From positions 265,661-329,660 of the forward strand of contig JAFZLD010000025.1 of the NCBI GenBank assembly GCA_017553505.1: a stretch of 64,000 nt of DNA, in the 5' to 3' direction. The DNA comes from Lachnospiraceae bacterium. GTDB taxonomy: Bacteria > Bacillota > Clostridia > Lachnospirales > Lachnospiraceae. The translations under genes were made by a program, and so were the position numbers. Below are positions 46,327-54,107 of the stretch, piece after piece; position 1 is the first letter of the stretch; each line of letters begins with the position of its first letter. The notes below the pieces were generated by a model. It ran no database searches and was not told where the DNA came from. It saw only the letters and a program-made list of their open reading frames with translations.

Positions 46327-47112
46327 ATGTTACCCGGAGTCTATGTCGATACCAAGAAAAACGGCGAGAAAAACTACCGTGCTTCTCTTACAATCAATCA
46401 AAAGCACATCAGTCTCGGAAGCTATGATTCGGAAATTCAGGCATCCGCGGCTTATTCCCTTGCCAAAGAAATCTTATCCGACAAAAAGCACTCCTGTTAC
46501 AACTATCACGAAGACTATCCGATTAATTACGACAAATACGTGTCTCTAATCAATTTAAGGGACAACGGTCTTTATTTTTCCAATCCCATCTACATAAGAA
46601 AGCGTGATTTTTCTTACTTCTACTCTCCTTTTGAAGAATTGAAGTTTGATATTGATGATTTGTTTTTCTTTTCCCAGCATAAGATTATGTGCAGGGGCAA
46701 TCATTATTTCGTGTCGGAGTTCGGTATGCAGACTTCGATTAAAGAACGTTACGGTATTATGAGCTTCGCCGTTGAGGGAAGGGATTATATATTTGTGAAT
46801 TCAGATTCTCTCGATTTCAGACGCGAGAATCTTAAGGTGGTAAACCGCTATCACGGCGTTACCGTTATCGAAAAGAAAATGAAAAAGATTTACAAAGCCA
46901 CCATACATGTGCGCTCCAACTATGTAATCGGCAAGTATTCAAGCGAAAAAGAAGCCGCCGTTGCATACAACAAGGCGGCTGACATTCTTATTAAAAACGG
47001 TTTCAAAAAATCCTTCATGCAGAACTATATCGACGACTGCACCAACAAAGAATATGCGGAAATCTACAGTCGTGTAAAGATTTCCGATACTATTATGAAT
47101 CTTAAAGCATAA
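46327..47112 (+). CDS. Tandem AP2-domain protein with degenerate HNH-like core
   Basis: A 261-aa DNA-binding-type protein. AP2 domain 1 spans residues 3-50 (PGVYVDTKKNGEKNYRASL, ISLGSYDSEIQASAAY); AP2 domain 2 spans 180-232 (HGVTVIEKKMKKIYKATI, GKYSSEKEAAVAYNKAA). Between them residues 105-178 resemble the HNH endonuclease half of HNH-AP2 homing enzymes (VDxED-like FDIDDLFFFSQHK; LDFRRENLKVVNR equivalent to LDNRRENLRVVT), but the catalytic DH/HNH histidines are not visible, so nuclease activity is unlikely. GGAGG lies seven bases before the ATG. It is one of only two plus-strand genes and converges with the GH25 gene three bases apart. Probably a transcription regulator or domesticated mobile endonuclease; its targets are unknown. 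Confidence 0.8.
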   Translation: MLPGVYVDTKKNGEKNYRASLTINQKHISLGSYDSEIQASAAYSLAKEILSDKKHSCYNYHEDYPINYDKYVSLINLRDNGLYFSNPIYIRKRDFSYFYSPFEELKFDIDDLFFFSQHKIMCRGNHYFVSEFGMQTSIKERYGIMSFAVEGRDYIFVNSDSLDFRRENLKVVNRYHGVTVIEKKMKKIYKATIHVRSNYVIGKYSSEKEAAVAYNKAADILIKNGFKKSFMQNYIDDCTNKEYAEIYSRVKISDTIMNLKA

Positions 47113-47115
47113 ACA

Positions 47116-48234
47116 TTACTTGAGCGCGTAATCTACGAAGCTTATGTTGAAGTTCACATCTCCCGCGATTCCGTCCACAGAGCCCTTATAGTTGTACTGC
47201 CACATGGCGTATTTATAAGGATAATCGGGATAATCAACTCCTGTCTGGGTAAGCCAGATATCAAAATCTCCCACTATCTTGGAAAGGTCTATATCCCGGA
47301 ACAGCCAACGCTTGTCTCCGTATACTATCGGAACGTAGCCTTTGTCCTTAATAGCCTTGAGAAATGCTCTTATTACGGTAGTTCTGTCTTTCTTTGAGAG
47401 CGCGTCGCTTCTGGCGGTGTCGTTCTTAACAGGTTGCATCACAAGTGCCACAGGATAAGATATTGAGTAGCCAAGCAGATTATCAATTACGTACTGAGCC
47501 TCTTCTCTTGCCTCATCTTCCGTCACTGCCTGAGACATGAAATATACACCCACATCAAGGCCCGCATCCGTCGCGCGCTTGATATTGTCTCGGAAATAGT
47601 CGTCTACAGCGAGCTGTCCCGTCTGATAGCCTCTCGATCCAAGCCTAATCATAACAAAAGAAACTCCGTCTTTCTTGACTTTGTTGTAATCGATATAGTT
47701 ATTGTCCTTGCTTACATCGATGCCAAAGAAACTCTTGCATTTGTCATTTTCGAAATATTTAAGTCTTCCGTTCTGGTCAAAAAGATTGGTGTAATCGTAT
47801 TCACACTTAGGGATATGAGGACTGATAACAGCCCACTCAGTGGTACCGTCGAGATTGGTGATAAGGGTATGCTTGCCGTCGTTCTCTTCGGTAAGTTCGG
47901 GTGCAGAAGCGGTTGTTGACGTTGTCGCGCTTGTATCAGAAGCACTTGAATCGCTTGCAGATGACGACGATCTGTCTTCGTAATCCTTATAAAAGCTTAA
48001 ATCGGACACAAAAACCTCTGATGTGCTCGTCGATACTCCTGTTGAGGACTGTTCTGTAGTATCTGAGGCAGAAGCCGTGACAGACGAACTGTCGGAGCCG
48101 AATCGGCGCTTCAAATAATCCTTATTGGCTACGAGAACTATAATAATTACGGACAAGATAAGTAAAACGGCCAAAGCAGCCGCTCCGGATGCAAATCTTC
48201 CACCGGTTCCCTCATCGTAATCGTTAAGCTTCAT
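47116..48234 (-). CDS. Membrane-anchored GH25 (lysozyme-like) protein with inactivated active site
   Basis: The 372-aa product has a cytosolic N-terminus, one transmembrane helix (17-36), a Ser/Thr/Ala-rich extracellular linker (45-115) and a GH25 fold (about 165-372; FFGIDVSKDNNYIDYNKVK, VSFVMIRLGSRGY, DYFRDNIKRATDAGLDVGVYF, MWQYNYKGSVDGI). GH25 lysozymes carry a catalytic D-x-E after the YPVA strand; here it reads V265-M266-Q267, so both acidic residues are lost although the first Asp (GIDVS) remains. It is probably a cell-wall binding or scaffold protein. It begins 24 bases after the rnf terminator, with no clear promoter between. Confidence 0.85.
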   Translation of the reverse strand: MKLNDYDEGTGGRFASGAAALAVLLILSVIIIVLVANKDYLKRRFGSDSSSVTASASDTTEQSSTGVSTSTSEVFVSDLSFYKDYEDRSSSSASDSSASDTSATTSTTASAPELTEENDGKHTLITNLDGTTEWAVISPHIPKCEYDYTNLFDQNGRLKYFENDKCKSFFGIDVSKDNNYIDYNKVKKDGVSFVMIRLGSRGYQTGQLAVDDYFRDNIKRATDAGLDVGVYFMSQAVTEDEAREEAQYVIDNLLGYSISYPVALVMQPVKNDTARSDALSKKDRTTVIRAFLKAIKDKGYVPIVYGDKRWLFRDIDLSKIVGDFDIWLTQTGVDYPDYPYKYAMWQYNYKGSVDGIAGDVNFNISFVDYALK

Positions 48235-48257
48235 AAGTTACTTTCCCATCTTTAAAC

Positions 48258-48283
48258 GAATAAGCCCCCGTGAGGGCTTATTC
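48258..48283 (-). terminator. Terminator after rnfB
   Basis: A 10-bp stem (GAATAAGCCC with GGGCTTATTC), 6-base loop, only a short T-tract (TTCGTTT), so partial readthrough into the GH25 gene is plausible. Confidence 0.7.
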
Positions 48284-48287
48284 AAAA

Positions 48288-49088
48288 TTAATATTGTTTC
48301 GTAATGGTCTTTCTCGGGCACTTCTCTGCGCAAGTACCACAGTTCTTACATACGGAAAAATCTATAGTAGCATTGAAGTTCTCGACTTTTACCGCTTCAA
48401 GCGGGCAATTCTTCGCACAAATTCCGCAGCCGATACAGCCGACCTTACACTGTTTCATGGTAACAGGTCCTTTCTGCTGTGAAGAACAAGCCACCAAATA
48501 CTGTGCGCTATACGGTACAAGCGAAATAAGATGCTTGGGGCATACTTCGATACATTTACCGCAAGCCTTACACTTTTCTCTGTCTACAACAGCGACACCG
48601 TCCACTACATGGATAGCATCAAAAGGACATGTCTTCATACATGTGCCGTAACCTAAGCATCCGTCGTTGCAGGACTTGGGGCCGCCGTTAGGTACAAAGC
48701 TTAACATACGGCAATCTTCAACACCGTAGTAATCGTAGTCCATGGTCATGTCGCCGCAATGTGCTTTACACGCGACAAAAGCAACCATTTTCTCGGTCTT
48801 CTCCGCTGTGGTGCCCATGATGGCTGCTATCGCATCCGCTACAGGCTCACCGCCTACGGGACATTGATTAACAGGTGCTTCGCCCTGTGCAATCGCATGA
48901 GCCAGACCTGCGCAACCGGGGAATCCGCAACCACCGCAGTTGTTGCCGGGAAGTGCTTTTAAAACTGCTTCTTCTTTTTCATCTACCTTAACCTTAAACG
49001 CAATGCCTGCGACTCCCAAGAACACGCCTACAAAAAGGCCAAGTCCCAGCATCACAATCAAAGGTGTTAAAATCGCTGAAAAATTCAC
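48288..49088 (-). CDS. rnfB: Rnf complex electron-transfer subunit RnfB
   Basis: Iron-sulfur subunit that takes electrons from ferredoxin. About 267 aa: an N-terminal membrane anchor (residues 7-29), an ASK-type [4Fe-4S] motif GNNCGGCGFPGCAGLA with following CPVGG, and four ferredoxin-type clusters (CLGYGTCMKTCP, CKACGKCIEVCP, CIGCGICAKNCP, CKNCGTCAEKCP). The start is GTG at 49088 with GGAGG six bases upstream; longer frames to 49154 would overlap rnfA and add a basic stretch before the anchor. Last gene of rnfCDGEAB. Confidence 0.95.
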   Translation of the reverse strand: MNFSAILTPLIVMLGLGLFVGVFLGVAGIAFKVKVDEKEEAVLKALPGNNCGGCGFPGCAGLAHAIAQGEAPVNQCPVGGEPVADAIAAIMGTTAEKTEKMVAFVACKAHCGDMTMDYDYYGVEDCRMLSFVPNGGPKSCNDGCLGYGTCMKTCPFDAIHVVDGVAVVDREKCKACGKCIEVCPKHLISLVPYSAQYLVACSSQQKGPVTMKQCKVGCIGCGICAKNCPLEAVKVENFNATIDFSVCKNCGTCAEKCPRKTITKQY

Positions 49089-49098
49089 GTGGCACCTC

Positions 49099-49677
49099 CT
49101 ACAAGAGTCCCGCAAAGCCGCAGAAAGCAATAGCCATAAGTCCTGCCGAAACAAGTACTATGGGCATGCCTCTGAAAGCTTTGGGAATGTCATTATACTG
49201 CATCTTTTCACGGATACCTGCCAGGATAACAATCGCAATCGTAAATCCGACTGCAGTTGCAAATCCGTTAACGGTGCCTTCGAGAATCGAATAATCCTTC
49301 TGAACGTTGGTAATTGCAATACCGAGAACCGCGCAGTTGGTGGTAATAAGCGGTAAGTAAACGCCCAGCGCGCTGTATAGAGACGGTACAAATCGTTTTA
49401 AGAACATCTCTACGAACTGAACAAGTGCAGCTATTACAAGTATAAATACTATTGTCTTAAGGTAGGTCAGATCAAAGGTCACCAAAAGACCTTTATAGAT
49501 AAGACCTGTCACTATGCTGGCAAGCGTTATAACGAATATAACCGCAGTACCCATACCGAGAGCCGTCTTAACTTTCTTGGATACACCAAGGAAGGGGCAA
49601 AGACCTAAGAACTGGCTGAGCACAACGTTATTGATTAATGCAGAACCAAGCGATAACACTATCAGATTCTTAATCAT
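49099..49677 (-). CDS. rnfA: Rnf complex membrane subunit RnfA
   Basis: A 192-aa, six-helix membrane subunit homologous to RnfE and NqrE, helping to hold a [2Fe-2S] cluster in the membrane (Cys in GLCPFLGVSKK and TNCAVLGIAI). Overlaps the rnfE end by 8 bases and precedes rnfB by 10. Confidence 0.96.
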   Translation of the reverse strand: MIKNLIVLSLGSALINNVVLSQFLGLCPFLGVSKKVKTALGMGTAVIFVITLASIVTGLIYKGLLVTFDLTYLKTIVFILVIAALVQFVEMFLKRFVPSLYSALGVYLPLITTNCAVLGIAITNVQKDYSILEGTVNGFATAVGFTIAIVILAGIREKMQYNDIPKAFRGMPIVLVSAGLMAIAFCGFAGLL

Positions 49678-50974
49678 TTTGCTCCTCCTTCACTGATTCT
49701 TCGGCCTTTTCAAGCATAGCTTTGGCTTTTTCGAGAGATGCTTTCTTACGTACGGGCTTTCTGGTATCTTTACCGCCTGCTTTGACGGCTTTCTTAAGAT
49801 CCGAGAAATCCAGGAATTCAAGCTCGTCATCATCGGAAGCGGCAGCCGCCTCAGTTTTTTCTTCTGTAGCAGGTTCTGACTTAACTTCTTCCTTGACAGG
49901 CTCAGTAACTGTAGGCTCTTCAGTCTTAACTTCGGGAGTTTCAACCTTCTGTTCCTCTGCCACCGGTGCCTCGGGAGCTACTTTCTCGACCGCTTCAGCC
50001 TTGGACTCTTCTTCTGCCTTGGGCTCGTCCTTGGCAGGTTTGGATGATTTTTTCTCATCCTTCGCCTTGGATTTTTCTTCTTTGGCAGACTTTTCTTCTT
50101 TGGCAGGCTTGTCGGCTTTCTTGACAAGGCCTTTCAGTTTATTCTTAGATTCTTTCTTTTCCTTTTTGGGCTTTTCTTCCTTGGCCTCGGGCTCTTCTGT
50201 TACAGGCTCGGAAGATTCTTTGGTCTCAGAAGTCTCTTCTTTCTTAAGGGCAGCTTCTTTAACCTCGGGGGTAGCACATTCAAGATTACAATTCAGGCAA
50301 TCATGACCGCAGCCGGACTGAATCTTGGACATATCCTTGCCGTGTTTCTCACCGATTTCTTTGACCTTGTTCTGGATAGCCGTCAGCAATGCAAGTACAA
50401 AGAACGCACCGGGTGCCATGATGAATATGCTTACGGGCACATAACCCTTAGGCATAACATTGGCTCCGAATAAAGTACCTGCGCCGAGAAGCTCACGTAA
50501 TGCGCCGATTATTGTAAGTGCAAAAGTAAATCCGGTGCCCATTCCGAGACCATCAAAAAGTGACAACAAAGGCGAATGCGAATAAGCATATGCCTCGGCA
50601 CGACCAAGGATTATACAGTTAACGACGATAAGCGGAATGTAAAGTCCGAGTGCCTTGTATAATCCCGGCAGGTATGCATTCAAAAGCAATTCCACCATCG
50701 TAACGAATGATGCGATTATTACGATAAATGCGGGAATTCTGATCTTATCGGGAATAACCTTTCTGAGTAACGATATAAACAGGTTACTGAGGGCAAGAAC
50801 CACAAGTGTGGTAATACCCATGCCCAGACCGTTCTTGGCGCTTGTGGTAACCGCAAGTGTGGGACACATACCCAGCAAAAGAACAAAGGTAGGGTTCTCT
50901 TTAAATACACCGTTTAGGAATCGTTCCGACATTTCAGAGATCAGGGATTCTCTTTCATCTTGTTCATGATTCAT
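49670..50974 (-). CDS. rnfE: Rnf complex membrane subunit RnfE with long charged C-terminal extension
   Basis: Residues 1-215 are a normal RnfE: six helices with LLLGMCPTLAVTTSAKNGLGMG and IVVNCIILGRAEAYA carrying the [2Fe-2S] cysteines. The protein is 434 aa instead of the usual 200-240. Following a C-x3-C-x2-C-x3-C motif (CGHDCLNCNLEC, about 218-229), about 200 residues are Lys/Glu/Pro/Ala-rich, with a short motif LEFLDFSDLKKAVKAGG before the basic end. The ATG at 50974 overlaps the rnfG stop by 11 bases and has GGAGG eight bases upstream. The extension should be cytosolic or lie along the membrane and may bind metal or partner proteins. Confidence 0.93.
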   Translation of the reverse strand: MNHEQDERESLISEMSERFLNGVFKENPTFVLLLGMCPTLAVTTSAKNGLGMGITTLVVLALSNLFISLLRKVIPDKIRIPAFIVIIASFVTMVELLLNAYLPGLYKALGLYIPLIVVNCIILGRAEAYAYSHSPLLSLFDGLGMGTGFTFALTIIGALRELLGAGTLFGANVMPKGYVPVSIFIMAPGAFFVLALLTAIQNKVKEIGEKHGKDMSKIQSGCGHDCLNCNLECATPEVKEAALKKEETSETKESSEPVTEEPEAKEEKPKKEKKESKNKLKGLVKKADKPAKEEKSAKEEKSKAKDEKKSSKPAKDEPKAEEESKAEAVEKVAPEAPVAEEQKVETPEVKTEEPTVTEPVKEEVKSEPATEEKTEAAAASDDDELEFLDFSDLKKAVKAGGKDTRKPVRKKASLEKAKAMLEKAEESVKEEQND

Positions 50975-51647
50975 GTCCCTCACCTCCGTTCAAATAAATT
51001 CTGAAATATTCAAGTGCGGCATTGACACCGTTGGTAACCGCCTTGGAAGTAATAGTCGCACCCGAAATGGCATCAATCTGGGAAGGAGTCGATGCTCCGC
51101 CCTTAACCACTTCAAAACTCGATACGTACTTGTCGATAAACTGCGGAACCAATACGTCGGGAGCTCGCATACCAAGACCTGCGGTCTCGGAAATCGATGT
51201 AATAAATATACCGTTTAAGCTTCCGTCATTGTTAATGCCCGCGCTGAATACGATATCTCCGCCGTAACCTTCGTGGGAAGTAACTTCGAATACGTATCCG
51301 AGGGCATTGCCGTTATCATCGAGTGCCTGAATGCAGTCGGTTATATCCACGCCGGGATAAAGTGCTTCATACTCACTTAAATCAAGTGACTCATCAAGAA
51401 TAGTCTCGGAAAAGCTTGCTGCAGATTCAAATACCTTACTGTTGGCAGCCTGCTTCTCTCTTGCAGCCATTGTGGCGATGGGTTCCTTGGTAAGTTCGTG
51501 TACGAAACCGAGGACTCCTCCGGCTACAAGTGCGATGGCAATCATAATAAGAGTATTAATGATAAATTCCTTAATCTCTTTGTTATTGCGTCTGTTGCGT
51601 CTTTCGGACTGTTCTATTGCTTTGATTGATTTAAACTGATCATTCAT
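50964..51647 (-). CDS. rnfG: Rnf complex FMN-binding subunit RnfG
   Basis: About 227 aa with one N-terminal membrane helix (residues 31-52) and an extracytoplasmic domain with the covalent FMN site SGATITSKAV (Thr of SGATxT). Motif EGYGGDIVF also matches the family. The ATG at 51647 (MNDQFKSI) is preferred over GTG at 51659, which lies too close to the AGGAGG. Middle of the rnf operon. Confidence 0.95.
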   Translation of the reverse strand: MNDQFKSIKAIEQSERRNRRNNKEIKEFIINTLIMIAIALVAGGVLGFVHELTKEPIATMAAREKQAANSKVFESAASFSETILDESLDLSEYEALYPGVDITDCIQALDDNGNALGYVFEVTSHEGYGGDIVFSAGINNDGSLNGIFITSISETAGLGMRAPDVLVPQFIDKYVSSFEVVKGGASTPSQIDAISGATITSKAVTNGVNAALEYFRIYLNGGEGHES

Positions 51648-52578
51648 TGTTACGTACACCTCCTTTGCCGAAGAAACGAGGCTTTGTAAACATATCGATT
51701 AACGGAACAAGTAAGTTGCCGATAATGATTGCAAAAGAAACACCCTCTGCGGAAGGTCCGAACAATCTGAATATACCGGTCATAACTCCGAGGAATATGC
51801 CGTATATCAACTGACCTGCCTTGGTAATGGGTCTGGTAACATAATCGGTCGCCATGAAGAAAGCACCGAGCATAAGACCGCCGCCCGATAAATGAGCCGC
51901 AATATATGTGGTATCAAATCCCCTGCCGCTGAAAAGAACAAGGAAAATGACAAAAGAAACGATATAACTTCCGGGAATCAGAATATCGATTACACCCACA
52001 AGAATCAGGAAGCATGCACCTATTAAAATGGCTATAACGCTGATTTCACCGATTGTACCGGGTATGAAACCTCTCGCCATTGCAACGATATCAACGGGCT
52101 CACCTGCTTTTAAAAGTGCAAGGGGTGTAGCCTCGGAAACACCGTCTACCGCGAAATTGGTCATAATGGATGCAAAAGAAATTACCAGGAAACATCTTGC
52201 TCCGAGTGCAGGGTTCATGAAGTTCTGACCCAAACCGCCGAAAAGCATCTTAACCACTACAATTGCAAAGAATCCGCCCACAACGCCAATCCACCAGGGA
52301 GCTGCCGGAGGCAGGTTAAGAGCAAGAAGCAAACCAGTTACTATAGCGGAGAAATCACCCAATGTGTTCTTTCTCTTGGTAATCAGGTTAAATAAAAACT
52401 CGGAAAGGACTGCTGACGCTACTGTCACTCCGATAAGGAGAAGGGCGTTCAGTCCGAATCTGAAAATACCGAATCCCGCTGCGGGAAGTAAAGCCACGAT
52501 AACACAGAACATTATTCCGGAGGTGGTTACTTTGGAGCGGATATGGGGATTGGATGAAACATTATATAACTTATCCAA
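51640..52578 (-). CDS. rnfD: Rnf complex membrane subunit RnfD
   Basis: A 312-aa polytopic subunit (nine or so helices) of the NqrB/RnfD family, with the FMN-attachment segment DGVSEATPLAL and the family motifs NPALGARCFL and FMATDYVTRPIT. Probably the ion-translocating subunit along with RnfG. Overlaps rnfG by 8 bases and follows rnfC by 12. Confidence 0.96.
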   Translation of the reverse strand: MDKLYNVSSNPHIRSKVTTSGIMFCVIVALLPAAGFGIFRFGLNALLLIGVTVASAVLSEFLFNLITKRKNTLGDFSAIVTGLLLALNLPPAAPWWIGVVGGFFAIVVVKMLFGGLGQNFMNPALGARCFLVISFASIMTNFAVDGVSEATPLALLKAGEPVDIVAMARGFIPGTIGEISVIAILIGACFLILVGVIDILIPGSYIVSFVIFLVLFSGRGFDTTYIAAHLSGGGLMLGAFFMATDYVTRPITKAGQLIYGIFLGVMTGIFRLFGPSAEGVSFAIIIGNLLVPLIDMFTKPRFFGKGGVRNNE

Positions 52579-52590
52579 AGTTCTTTCCTC

Positions 52591-53907
52591 CTACTTTTTC
52601 TTTTTCGAAAGGCAAATCTTTCGAAGGGATTTAATATTCTGGCAAAGAGGACGCTTGGCAGGACAGATAAAGCTGCAGCATCCGCACTCTACGCATTCGA
52701 GGCCGTGGTTTAATAGGAATTCCTCTTCGTTGAAATTGGCCGCATGATCCGACAAAAGCTTGGGAAGCAGGCGGCTCGGACATACCTCTACGCATTGTCC
52801 GCAGTTGATACATGCCGAAGGTTCCATACGGCTTATGTCATCGCGTGACAGGCACAACAAAGCCGATGCGGTCTTGGTAATCGGCACATTCAAATCAAAC
52901 ATACAAAAGCCCATCATGGGACCGCCCGAAATAATCTTGACGGGTTCCTGTTTGAAACCGCCGGCTTCGGGCACAAGATCAGCATAAGATGTACCGATGA
53001 GAACCTTAAAGTTTCTCGGGTTCTTAATGCAATTACCCGTAACGGTAACGATACGGTGCATAAGCGGCATGCCTTCGTAAATTGCTCTTCTTACCGAGAT
53101 TACGGTATCTACGTTGTTAACAACGCATCCGACGTCTGCGGGTAAGAGCTTCGAATTAATCTCACGTCCCGTTACGGCATAAATCAAATGACGCTCGGAA
53201 CCCTGAGGATACTTCGTACGAAGCGCCTTAACGGTAATGCGGGGCTCGTCTTTCGTAAGTGCTTTATAAACTTTGATACAATCGGGCTTATTGTCTTCGA
53301 TTGCGATTATTCCTAGGGAATAGGGGAACAGTTTAAGATATACTCTCAAACCTTCAAGAAGCTTTTCGGGCTCTTCAATCATCTTGCGATAGTCGCTGGT
53401 AAGATACGGCTCGCACTCCGCTCCGTTTACGATTACGTAATCGATCTTGGCGGGTTCTTTGACCGAAAGCTTGACGTGAGTAGGAAATCCCGCACCGCCC
53501 ATTCCGACAATGCCGGCTTCACGGATACGTGCAATTATCTCCTCACTTGACATCTCCTCAAGAGGCTTTACCTCCCAAGGTTCAACAGAATTATAACATC
53601 CGTCATTCTCGATAATGACAGACATGGCATTATTACCGGTTACAACCCTTCTCTCTTCGATTGCCTTAACGGTTCCCGATACCGATGAATAAATCGGTGA
53701 AGAAACAAAACCGTCTGCCTCGGCAATCTTCTGACCGGCAAGCACATAATCACCCTTGGCCACAATGGGCTTGGCAGGTGCTCCTATGTGCTGGGACAAA
53801 GGATAGACCAAATCGCTTACGGGATATACCTCTTTAATGGGGATATCCTTGGACATTTCCTTGCCGTCATAGGGATGGATTCCACCGCTGAACGTAAGTT
53901 TCGCCAT
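52591..53907 (-). CDS. rnfC: Rnf complex NADH-binding subunit RnfC
   Basis: A 438-aa soluble subunit that carries FMN and two [4Fe-4S] clusters and reacts with NAD(H). Motifs: GIHPYDGKE near the start, GMGGAGFPTHVKL (NADH/FMN glycine loop), VNGAECEPYLTSDYR, and cluster motifs CINCGQCVEVCP and CVECGCCSFICP at the C-terminus. First gene of rnfCDGEAB, with a strong promoter and about 75-base leader. Confidence 0.96.
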   Translation of the reverse strand: MAKLTFSGGIHPYDGKEMSKDIPIKEVYPVSDLVYPLSQHIGAPAKPIVAKGDYVLAGQKIAEADGFVSSPIYSSVSGTVKAIEERRVVTGNNAMSVIIENDGCYNSVEPWEVKPLEEMSSEEIIARIREAGIVGMGGAGFPTHVKLSVKEPAKIDYVIVNGAECEPYLTSDYRKMIEEPEKLLEGLRVYLKLFPYSLGIIAIEDNKPDCIKVYKALTKDEPRITVKALRTKYPQGSERHLIYAVTGREINSKLLPADVGCVVNNVDTVISVRRAIYEGMPLMHRIVTVTGNCIKNPRNFKVLIGTSYADLVPEAGGFKQEPVKIISGGPMMGFCMFDLNVPITKTASALLCLSRDDISRMEPSACINCGQCVEVCPSRLLPKLLSDHAANFNEEEFLLNHGLECVECGCCSFICPAKRPLCQNIKSLRKICLSKKKK

Positions 53908-53940
53908 TTTTGCATTTACCCAACCTTCTCATTTCTAATA

Positions 53941-53954
53941 TGACAGGAGTGTCA
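53941..53954. promoter_or_regulatory. Palindrome in the rnf leader
   Basis: TGACAGGAGTGTCA is a perfect inverted repeat (TGACA, 4-base centre, TGTCA) about 40 bases downstream of the rnf -10 box. It could be an operator or a small RNA hairpin; a regulator cannot be named. Confidence 0.4.
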
Positions 53955-53988
53955 CATCTACTTATGCTCCAACCCACCATACCCTATT

Positions 53989-54017
53989 AATATACTATTT
54001 TTTGGCGCAACTGTCAA
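53989..54017 (-). promoter_or_regulatory. rnf operon promoter
   Basis: Minus strand: perfect -35 TTGACA (54012-54017), 17-base spacer, -10 TATATT (53989-53994). Confidence 0.75.
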
Positions 54018-54028
54018 AACGAATATTG

Positions 54029-54057
54029 TTGAACAAATTCATGAAAAATGTTAAAAT
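54029..54057 (+). promoter_or_regulatory. Promoter of the exonuclease gene
   Basis: Plus strand: -35 TTGAAC (54029-54034), 17-base spacer, -10 TAAAAT (54052-54057). It is back to back with the rnf promoter, with the two -35 boxes only 11 bases apart. Confidence 0.6.
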
Positions 54058-54107
54058 AAACAGACAACGGGGTTAATATTTTTAATTACTTTACCAAGGA
54101 GACTACC

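Noticed and set aside
49722-50306. 194-aa plus-strand frame rich in Ser/Ala/Phe
   Set aside because: It is the reverse reading of the Lys/Glu-rich RnfE tail; low-complexity antisense artefact.
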